Source of the DNA: an uncultured Flavobacteriales bacterium
GTDB lineage: Bacteria; Bacteroidota; Bacteroidia; Flavobacteriales_D; Sanyastnellaceae
Assembly: GCA_949373165.1 (NCBI GenBank)
Contig: CASICO010000039.1
Location: 1-37,009 of the forward strand
Length of the DNA stretch: 37,009 nucleotides
Reading direction: 5' to 3'
Positions within the stretch are counted from its first letter, which is position 1. Every line of letters starts with the position of its first letter. The position numbers and the translations under genes are program-made. This document shows positions 1-8,200 of the stretch, piece by piece. The notes below the pieces were generated by a model. The model was not told the origin of the DNA. It saw only the letters and a list, made by a program, of their open reading frames with translations, and did no database searches.

Positions 1-689
1 GGATGAACATCGCCATGCGAGACCTCGACATTCGGGGGGCGGGCAATCTTTTGGGTGGTGAGCAGAGCGGATTCATCTCGGACATCGGCTTTGAGATGTA
101 CCAGAAGATTTTGTCCGAAGCCATTCGAGAACTCAAAGACGAGGAGTTTGCTGAATTGGCCAAGGAAGAGGCAGATGCCCGTGAGCGTTACGTAGAGGAA
201 ACCGTGCTCGAAACGGACCTGGCCTTGATGCTGCCCGACCATTACATCTCGGACATTGCAGAGCGAATTGCCTTGTATCGAGAGCTCGATGAAATGGAAG
301 ATGAAGAGGGGTTGCAGGCATACGAGTCCCGACTGGTGGACAGGTTTGGGCCCTTGCCGCTGGAAGCGGCAGACTTGCTAGAGACCATCCGTTTGCGCTG
401 GATGGCCCAGGTTGTTGGCTTTGGGAAATTGGTGCTCAAAGGCGGCAAGCTCATTGGGGTATTCCACGATGAAGAAGGCAGCGACTACTATAAGGGGGTG
501 CGCTTCCAGCGCGTTCTTGATTACCTGCAGTCCAATTTAAAAGGGGTGCAGATGTACCAACGTAATGGGGCTTTGCGGCTTCGGGTGGAGCCGGTGGACA
601 ACCTTGAAGCGGCCATGGTGATCCTGAGAAGGCTCAGCGGTACTACGGCGCCTCAAAAGGTTCATCCGCCTGAAATGCCCGAGTCTTGA
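1..689 (+). CDS. mfd: Transcription-repair coupling factor Mfd, C-terminal part
   Basis: This is the 3' end of mfd; the gene enters from the left edge and the visible part has 228 codons. Mfd is a cytoplasmic ATP-dependent DNA translocase that removes RNA polymerase stalled at lesions and recruits UvrA for nucleotide excision repair. The first residues carry the translocation (TRG) motif (DLDIRGAGNLLGGEQSG), which follows the last helicase motifs in Mfd and RecG. After it come an IGFEMY segment and the C-terminal regulatory domain with the RFGPLP motif typical of Mfd. RecG also has the TRG motif but lacks this long C-terminal domain. The Met codon at position 3 is internal and is not a start. 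The frame ends in TGA at 687-689, and the next gene is convergent. Confidence 0.93.
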   Translation, partial: MNIAMRDLDIRGAGNLLGGEQSGFISDIGFEMYQKILSEAIRELKDEEFAELAKEEADARERYVEETVLETDLALMLPDHYISDIAERIALYRELDEMEDEEGLQAYESRLVDRFGPLPLEAADLLETIRLRWMAQVVGFGKLVLKGGKLIGVFHDEEGSDYYKGVRFQRVLDYLQSNLKGVQMYQRNGALRLRVEPVDNLEAAMVILRRLSGTTAPQKVHPPEMPES

Positions 690-693
690 GCTC

Positions 694-724
694 TCAAAGC
701 TGACGCTTTGACCTGGCCTTTTTT
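694..724 (+). terminator. Possible weak terminator between mfd and the TonB receptor
   Basis: A 7-bp stem (694-700 with 705-711, 4-nt loop) is followed eight bases later by six T residues (719-724). It sits in the only gap between two convergent genes, but the spacer between stem and T-run is longer than in a classical intrinsic terminator. Confidence 0.25.
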
Positions 725-733
725 GCTGGATGT

Positions 734-2712
734 TCAGCCCTTGCTCTTGGGAGACCAAGTGATTCCCCCGCGCACCCAACGCCCGGGTTGATTTACATTT
801 CCAATGTCTACATATGGGTTGTCTAGGGCGTTGTCCACGCGAATGTGGAAGGAAACGGGCAGCGTTTCTGGGGACCATCGGACTGTGGCTCCCAGCAAGT
901 TGACCCAATCAAATTCGATTTCTTGCCCCTCTACTGGGTCGAAGTAGCCGCCATTTCGTTTTTGGACGCTCCAACGAATGTCCAGGTCCAGTTGGTTGGC
1001 CAGGCGATAACCACACAGCAAGTCGGCCTTGGTGTTGAGTACATCGAGTGCATAGTTGCTTTCAAAGCCATCGCTGGTTTCATCTGCCTGAAGGAAGGTG
1101 AGTCCAAGCGTGAAGTAGCGCAAACGGGCGCCCTTGGATGTGGCTTGGGTCGACAGGGTGAACTCCTGTCCCGTGAAATGGACTTGTCGAAGATTGGTGG
1201 CCTCTGTGATGGTAGAGCCATTGAACCTCACCCAGTCGATGAGGTTGTGACCCCAGCGGTGGAAGAGATGCTGGGACAACACGAGCCGATGCCCGCTGGT
1301 CAAGTCTGTGGTGAGCCGGTATCCGAATTCAAGGTGTTCCGCTTCTTCGGGGAGCAAGTCTTGACTGCCTTGCGCACCGCCGACTGTGTAGTACAAATCG
1401 GTATAGGAAGGCATCCGAATGGAGCGTCGCGCGGAAGCAAAGGCCACAGCGCGTTTCCGGATTGATCGATGCGCAGGGTGAGTGCTGCTTCTGGGATGAA
1501 GCGGGGTTGATCCGCTGCAGAATTGACGTTCCAAGCGGCTAGGCCCCTTGCTGTGAATCGTCCCCATTGAACCAAGTGACCCGCGGCCAGATCGAGATTG
1601 GTGCGTCGGTCGCCCAGAGTATATGTGCTGTCGCCGTCACGCCCGAATTCAGTCACACCTAGGCGGTTGCTCAGAACCCCTTCTCGCCGGACGTCAACAG
1701 AGATCAGGCTTTCCCCAGCAGCTGTTGTTCGCCTTGCCGAACCTCTTGCACCTGTGGTGGAAGACCGGTGTAGGTTGGCGCCTTGGTACCAAGATGGAAC
1801 GGGGCCGGTTTCGGAGGCCAGCTGTCCGCTTGCGTTTCCTGTGTAGTACCCCTCTCCTTCCCTAAAGAGTTCAAAGCGGTCGCGGTGGTTGCGGTGGTGG
1901 ACTCCGGCTTCATAAGTCCAGTCTCCGGCGGTTTGCTTCCAAGTGAGCTGCCCTTGCCAAAGCCCCACCTTCTCGAATTGCTGCGGAAAATTGGCTGTGT
2001 AGAAGTCCTGAGCGCCAAAGGCTGAGGACAAATGACCCAAGCTCATGTTCAATGTTCCCCAATCGTTCTGGACACGACCTGAATATCGGACCCGGTTCAT
2101 TTGAAGGTCGGTGTTGTCTTGATATCCTGAAGTGGAAGCACGGCTTGCGCTGACGCGGTGGCGAAATTTATTTTGTCCCCAATCCCGTCGAACCCGCAAA
2201 CGGTTCCAGCCATAGCTTCCTCCTTCCGCGCTGACCGCTGTTCCATTCTCTGTCCCAGGGCCGGCTTGAAGAACAACCCCGCCGGTCATGCCGCCGCTGC
2301 CGAGGGAACCACCACCACCCCGAACGACTTGCACCTGCTGCAGATCCTCAGGGTCGATGGGGAGGTTCAGCAGATGATGCGCAGTATGGGGCGCGCTCCA
2401 ACGGATTCCATCTACCCAAAGGGCCACCTGTTCAAAGGTTCCTCCCCGCAGCGACAGGTCGGTTTGAGCACCAAAAGGACCACGTTGTCGGGCATCGATG
2501 CCTGGCGCGGATTCCAATAATCCGTCTAAAGAGGGTTGCGTTGCGCCAAGAATCACTTCGTTGGAGAGGACAGTGAGGTTCTTCGGAAGGGTTTGAGGTC
2601 CATCTGAGAAGCCTGATTCAATCACAGCATCTGGAATGAGGAGCGTGTCTTGAGCTGAGCCAAGGCTGACGCTGAACCCAAAGAGGAAGGCGATGAGATG
2701 TCGTGTGGGCAT
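734..2712 (-). CDS. TonB-dependent outer-membrane receptor (frameshifted)
   Basis: The gene encodes an outer-membrane beta-barrel receptor of about 659 residues if one base is restored. The N-terminus has a signal peptide ending near GSAQ. A plug domain follows, with the pattern LLESAPGIDARQRGPFG, then LSLRGGTFEQV, then VQVVRGGGG, as in TonB receptors of the BtuB/FepA type. The C-terminal half reads as barrel strands, including a conserved RSIRMPSYTDLYY segment, and it ends in PGRWVRGGITWSP. The frame breaks near 1430-1446: the upstream part (2712 to about 1446) runs on out of frame to 1300, while the downstream part is open in a second frame to 734. Adding one base near GSGNA/VAFAS joins them. 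I chose the ATG at 2712; an in-frame GTG lies 15 nt upstream. No carboxypeptidase-like or SusC-type N-terminal extension is present, so the substrate may be a small chelate such as a siderophore or corrinoid, but nothing in the sequence fixes it. It follows fbp on the same strand. Confidence 0.8.
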
Positions 2713-3833
2713 GATGTTGGATTGCACATCACAAGCCTACGACAAGCAGGGGCATGTTTTCGCCCTTGCGTGATGGGATTTAAAACGGTTGCCTTTTGAG
2801 CTTCTAACGCTTGGACCAAACGGTCGATTTCAGAAGGGTGCCCAGTGAAGAGTGGCGTTCGTTGATGGAGTGATGTTGGCAGTGCGTGAAGCAAGTCTTG
2901 ATGGTGGCAGCGTGTTTTTCCGCCGGCTTGGTTGGCCAAAAATGCAAGAGGCTGTGCCTCGTATAGCATCCGCAGTTTGCCGCCGGGCTTGGCATCGGTG
3001 CCAGGATACATGTAGATGCCCCCTTGGATGAGGTTGCGATGGAAGTCGGCGACCAGTGCCCCAGTGTATCGGGCGGTCAAACCCCGTCTTCTGCAGTCTT
3101 TGACGTAGGGCTTGACTCCGGGGATGGACTTGTCTAGGTTGGCATCATTGATGCTGTAAACGGTGGACTCCTCAGGAAATTTCATGTTCGGGTGAGACAG
3201 AAAGAACTCACCGATGGAGGGGTCGAATGTGAATCCATTCACCCCACATCCTGTGGAATAGACCAGCATGGTTGAGCTCCCATAAAGCACATATCCGGCG
3301 GCCACAAGGTCTTTTGCGGGCTGCATAAAGTCTTGGGGGGTAGCCGGTCCTGTCAGGGGAGATCGGCGCTTATGAATGCCGAAAATGGTGCCGACGCTGA
3401 TGTTGACATCGACGTTAGAAGACCCATCGAGGGGGTCTATGCAAACGACGTACTTGCCATAGCCTTTTCCCTGTCCACGCTCAGTGTGGTCTACATGGAT
3501 GATGTCTGGCTGTTCTTCGGAGACGATTCCCCCCACTTTGAGGCAGGACCCAAGAACACGGTTGAATGTGTCGTCTGCGTAAACGTCTAGCTTTTGTTGG
3601 GCTTCACCTTGAACGTTACGGGTGCCACTTCCGTTTTCTTGATGGGTCCCAAGAATGCCGGAAAGTCCGGCACGGTTTACATGGCGATTGACCATTTTGG
3701 CAGCCGTACCGATGTCGGTTAGCAGCCGTGAGAGGTCACCTGTGGCGCCAGCGAATTCCGCTTGACGCGCCACAACAAATTCTTGTAGTGTATTGGCTCC
3801 GATCATTGCAGAGAGCTTCGGGCGAAGATACAT
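2622..3833 (-). CDS. fbp: Class I fructose-1,6-bisphosphatase
   Basis: This cytoplasmic enzyme hydrolyses fructose 1,6-bisphosphate to fructose 6-phosphate in gluconeogenesis. The metal- and substrate-binding core is clear: VCIDPLDGSSNVD with SVGTIFGIH, then LVYSTGCGVNGFT, RYTGALVADFHRNL, GGIYMYPG and GGKLRMLYEAQPLAF, and near the end PTSLHQRTPLF. The ATG at 3833 gives 403 residues; an in-frame ATG at 3806 (MIGANTLQEF) fits the family start better. Family members are usually about 330-340 residues. Here the recognisable protein ends near 2785, and the last 56 or so residues read out of frame through the signal-peptide region of the next gene. A TAA at 2780-2782 in the +1 frame would give a normal length, so a frame or stop-codon defect is suspected. 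It lies 154 nt downstream of rsmA. Confidence 0.92.
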   Translation of the reverse strand: MYLRPKLSAMIGANTLQEFVVARQAEFAGATGDLSRLLTDIGTAAKMVNRHVNRAGLSGILGTHQENGSGTRNVQGEAQQKLDVYADDTFNRVLGSCLKVGGIVSEEQPDIIHVDHTERGQGKGYGKYVVCIDPLDGSSNVDVNISVGTIFGIHKRRSPLTGPATPQDFMQPAKDLVAAGYVLYGSSTMLVYSTGCGVNGFTFDPSIGEFFLSHPNMKFPEESTVYSINDANLDKSIPGVKPYVKDCRRRGLTARYTGALVADFHRNLIQGGIYMYPGTDAKPGGKLRMLYEAQPLAFLANQAGGKTRCHHQDLLHALPTSLHQRTPLFTGHPSEIDRLVQALEAQKATVLNPITQGRKHAPACRRLVMCNPTSCPHDISSPSSLGSASALAQLKTRSSFQML

Positions 3834-3987
3834 CCTGCGGTGTCCTACATGGGGTCATGCACGAATTCATGCCTCTTGTTCTCTCGCCGGGAGTGTAGAA
3901 GTGCGTTTGACGGGTGTTTGTGCCTTTTAAAAGTGAGCGAGTGGCCTTGGCAAAGTCAAGACAGTACGGGCAGGTTATTTGAGGCAG

Positions 3988-4791
3988 TCAAGCCACAGAC
4001 ACCACCTGTTTGGCGAGCGTTACAAATTCCTTGGGTGAGAGTTGTTCTGCGCGTTGTCCGCGCCATGCCTCGGGTATAGAGTCTGCGTCAAAACCACCAG
4101 CACGCAGTGCATTTCGGAGGGTTTTTCGGCGCTGGCCAAACCCGGCTTTGACCACCCTTCTGAGGACTTCGTAGTCCACATCAGGGTCGTTTTCGGGTGT
4201 CCGGACCAATCGAATAACACCGGACTGAACCTTTGGCGGAGGTAAAAATGCTTCTGGCCCTACGGTGAAAGCATACTCACATCGGTAATAGTTCTGGAGG
4301 AGCACTGAGAGGATACCGTACACTTTAGACCCGTGACTTGCACAAACGCGTTCAGCGACTTCCTTTTGAAACATGCCCACACATTCGGGTGCTTGATCCC
4401 GCCATTGGAGGAGCTGGAATAAGATCTGACTGCTGATGTTATAAGGGAAATTGCCAACCAAGGAGAATGACCCATTCATGCCCAGTTCTTCGGGGGAACT
4501 ACGCAGAACATCGCCTTCATGGATGTGGAGAGAGTCCATCCACTCGCATGTGTGCAGGTGTTGGACGGATTCGGCATCGACTTCGACGACGTGAACGCGT
4601 TTGGAGAACCGGTCAATGAGGGGACGGGTCAAAGCGCCAGTTCCAGGACCGACTTCTAAGATGTCTGCGTCTTGTGGCGGAGACACCAAATCGGCGATGC
4701 GCTGAGACACGGCAAGGTCTTTGAGGAAATGCTGGCCAAGGTGTTTTTTCGCCTTGACTCCTGCGTCTCTATTTTGATGGTTGCGGCTCAT
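3988..4791 (-). CDS. rsmA: 16S rRNA dimethyladenosine transferase RsmA (KsgA)
   Basis: RsmA uses S-adenosylmethionine to dimethylate two adjacent adenines in the 3'-terminal hairpin of 16S rRNA during late assembly of the small subunit. The 267-residue product matches the usual length. It shows KKHLGQHFL near the N-terminus, the SAM-binding motif LEVGPGTGALT, an acidic VHVVEVD strand end, the catalytic GNFPYNISSQI motif (family consensus N-L/F-P-Y), and a C-terminal GFGQRRKTLRNAL helix. It starts at ATG 4791, which overlaps the stop of the upstream DUF4286 gene by 4 nt (ATGA), so the two are almost certainly translated together. The 154-nt gap after it (3834-3987) holds no gene or clear signal. 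Confidence 0.97.
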   Translation of the reverse strand: MSRNHQNRDAGVKAKKHLGQHFLKDLAVSQRIADLVSPPQDADILEVGPGTGALTRPLIDRFSKRVHVVEVDAESVQHLHTCEWMDSLHIHEGDVLRSSPEELGMNGSFSLVGNFPYNISSQILFQLLQWRDQAPECVGMFQKEVAERVCASHGSKVYGILSVLLQNYYRCEYAFTVGPEAFLPPPKVQSGVIRLVRTPENDPDVDYEVLRRVVKAGFGQRRKTLRNALRAGGFDADSIPEAWRGQRAEQLSPKEFVTLAKQVVSVA

Positions 4792-5123
4792 TGATCTCGC
4801 AGTGTGCCCTGTGCAATCACTTGCATGGTGGTCCGGAATGTAAGGGCCTTGGTTCCAAACTGTTCTTGTCCCTTGTCCCGCATGGAAGGTGCGAATTCTT
4901 GCTCATAGTGCGCGAAGTCTTCTTGGCTGGCCAATTCGTATTGGACCGTATAAGTGGGCCCGGCATCTTCAGTGCCTTGAAGCTCGCAAAACCGAAATCC
5001 GAGGAAGCATCCTGTGGCCAACATGTCTCTTAAGTGGACCTCGAGCATCCAAGAAAGCCACTTTTCGTGGACTTCGGGTTCGACACTAATCGTTACGTTA
5101 TATATAAGGCTTGTATTACCCAT
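4788..5123 (-). CDS. DUF4286 family protein
   Basis: This small cytoplasmic protein (111 residues) has no known reaction. The start IYNVTISVEPEVHEKWLSWM, followed by HLRDMLATGCF and later TYTVQYEL, matches the DUF4286 family, which is common in Bacteroidota and often adjoins rsmA. The fold is likely a dimeric alpha/beta ferredoxin-like barrel, judged from alternating strands and one amphipathic helix. There is no signal peptide. It is the first gene of a (-) strand run DUF4286-rsmA-fbp-receptor, and its stop overlaps the rsmA start by 4 nt. The AT-rich gap 5124-5234 separates it from the divergent fibre gene and must hold promoters for both; I find no confident consensus there. Confidence 0.82.
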   Translation of the reverse strand: MGNTSLIYNVTISVEPEVHEKWLSWMLEVHLRDMLATGCFLGFRFCELQGTEDAGPTYTVQYELASQEDFAHYEQEFAPSMRDKGQEQFGTKALTFRTTMQVIAQGTLRDQ

Positions 5124-5234
5124 GAATACCGGGATTTTATAGATTAATTGTGTAATAAGTTAATTTCGACGAAGAAAAATGAGGTTTTATCGATAGTTCT
5201 AGCTATCTTCATACTTCGAGAAATCTTAACTGAG

Positions 5235-8200
5235 ATGAATTTGATGCGCTCACTCCTTACAGCTGTACTTCTGTTCACGACAACTTTTGTCGTTCAGGCC
5301 CAGCAAAACTACGGGATTGCCTACCAGGCGGTTGCCCGTGATTCAGATGGCGACGCCCTTGAAAGCGCCACCCTAGATGTTCGGTTTAATCTGATGGACA
5401 GCTCGGACGCTGTCGTTTGGACTGAAACCCACTCTTCAATTACCACCGATGCGTTCGGCTTGATCAACCTCACCATCGGCAGTGTCGAGGGTACAGGTGC
5501 TCTGGCTGAGGTCAATTGGTCTTCTGGTGGTTATGCCTTTCAAGTCGAGGTCAACAGCGGCGATGGCTTTCTAGTCTTTGGAACCTTATCGGTTGCGTCT
5601 GTGCCTGTTTCGCTGTTTGCGTTGAGCGCTCCGGAGCCCAAAGCCGATAGCCTTGCTGCAGTGGTTACTCAGGAAATGACCGATCGAACAAATGCTGACT
5701 CTGGCCTCCAGGGTCAGATTGATGGCAACGACACGGACATTGCGACCAACGTGACTGCGATTGGCACCAACGCCACGGCGATTTCGTCGGAGACGACGGC
5801 GCGCACCACGGCCGATTCTGGCCTTCAGGGTCAGATTGATGGCAACGACACGGACATTGCGACCAACGTGACTGCGATTGGCACCAACGCCACGGCGATT
5901 TCGTCGGAGACGACGGCGCGCACCACGGCTGATTCTGGCCTCCAGGGTCAGATTGATGGCAACGACACGGACATTGCGACCAACGTGACTGCGATTGGCA
6001 CCAACGCCACGGCGATTTCGTCGGAGACGACGGCGCGCACCACGGCCGATTCTGGCCTTCAGGGTCAGATTGACGGCAACGACACGGACATTGCGACCAA
6101 CGTGACTGCGATTGGCACCAACGCCACGGCGATTTCGTCGGAGACGACGGCGCGCACCACGGCTGATTCTGGCCTCCAGGGTCAGATTGACGGCAACGAC
6201 ACGGACATTGCGACCAACGTGACTGCGATTGGCACCAACGCCACGGCGATTTCGTCGGAGACGACGGCGCGCACCACGGCCGATTCTGGCCTTCAGGGTC
6301 AGATTGACGGCAACGACACGGACATTGCGACCAACGTGACTGCGATTGGCACCAACGCCACGGCGATTTCGTCGGAGACGACGGCACGCACCACGGCCGA
6401 TTCAGATTTGCAGGATCAAATCAATGACGAAGCGACGGCTCGTTTCAACAATGATGCATTTCTCTCGGGCATGATTGGAGCCAACGGCACAGCAGATGCG
6501 GCTTTGGAAGTTCGCGTTTCTTCGTTGGAAGGCCTTAGCTCTTCTGCAGCTCTCGATGCAGTGGATTCTCTCGACACTGCGCACTCCTCTGAAATTCTCT
6601 CGAACACGACATCGATCAACAACGAAGTTTCCGATCGCACGACTGCAGATACTGGCCTTCAAGGACAGATTGACGGCAACGACACAGACATTGCGGCCAA
6701 CACGACTTCAATTGGCACGAACGCCACTGCGATTTCGGACGAGAGTTCTGCGCGTACCACCGCTGTTTCAGGCCTCCAGGGCCAGATTGATGGGAACGAC
6801 ACGGACATTTCTGCCAATGCAGGTGCAATCAGCACAAATGAATCTGGGGTCTTGACCAATGCGGGGGCGATTAGTACAGAGACTACGCAACGCTCCGCTG
6901 CAGATGTCAACCTCCAAGATCAGATTGACAACTTGCCAAGCAGTGTCCCATCGATTTCAGCTGTTGTGGAGGACATGCTCGATGGCACACAAGACGGAGC
7001 TGGATTGAATTCAGACGGCTCATACTTCACCAACACGGCAGCCAATTATATCTCAACGGCATCAAGCCTTGCGAATGCGGATGACCTTTTAGACGCTGCG
7101 GCCAATGCGCTTCAGTTGGACGTGGACGCAAACGAGTTGGCCAGCGACAATGCTGAGACAGCCTTGAGCGGCCGTATCGATGCATTGGAGGTCGACCCAA
7201 CGACAGCGACAGCTCTTGGAGCGGTTCAGACCGATGTTGATGCGAATGAGTTGGCCAGCGACAATGCTGAGACAGCCTTGAGCGGCCGTATCGATGCATT
7301 GGAGGTCGACCCAACGACAGCAACAGCTCTTGGAGCGGTTCAGACCGATGTTGATGCGAATGAGTTGGCCAGCGACAATGCTGAGACAGCCTTGAGCGGC
7401 CGTATCGATGCATTGGAGGTCGACCCAACGACAGCGACAGCTCTTGGAGCGGTTCAGACCGATGTTGATGCGAATGAGTTGGCCAGCGACAATGCTGAGA
7501 CAGCCTTGAGCGGCCGTATCGATGCATTGGAGGTCGACCCAACGACAGCAACAGCTCTTGGAGCGGTTCAGACCGATGTTGATGCGAATGAGTTGGCCAG
7601 CGACAATGCTGAGACAGCCTTGAGCGGCCGGATCACGACGCTGGAGGCCGACCCAACGACAGCAACCGCTCTTGCAGCGGTTCAGACCGATGTTGATGCG
7701 AATGAGTTGGCCAGCGACAATGCTGAGACAGCCTTGAGCGGTCGGATCACGACGCTGGAGGCCGACCCAACGACAGCGACAGCTCTTGGAGCGGTTCAGA
7801 CCGATGTTGATGCGAATGAGTTGGCCAGCGACAATGCTGAGACAGCCTTGAGCGGCCGTATCGATGCATTGGAGGTCGACCCAACGACAGCAACCGCTCT
7901 TGGAGCGGTTCAGACCGATGTTGATGCGAATGAGTTGGCCAGCGACAATGCTGAGACAGCCTTGAGCGGCCGTATCGATGCATTGGAGGTCGACCCAACG
8001 ACAGCGACAGCTCTTGGAGCGGTTCAGACCGATGTTGATGCGAATGAGTTGGCCAGCGACAATGCTGAGACAGCCTTGAGCGGCCGTATCGATGCATTGG
8101 AGGTCGACCCAACGACAGCGACAGCTCTTGGAGCGGTTCAGACCGATGTTGATGCGAATGAGTTGGCCAGCGACAATGCTGAGACAGCCTTGAGCGGCCG

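Noticed and set aside
5665..6387. Long open frame on the minus strand across array A (about 240 codons)
   Set aside because: It is the antisense of the 117-bp repeats: a repeat whose antisense frame lacks stops gives an open frame of any length. It has no start context or family-like sequence. The same holds for the minus-strand frames at 7027-7551 and 7747-8454.
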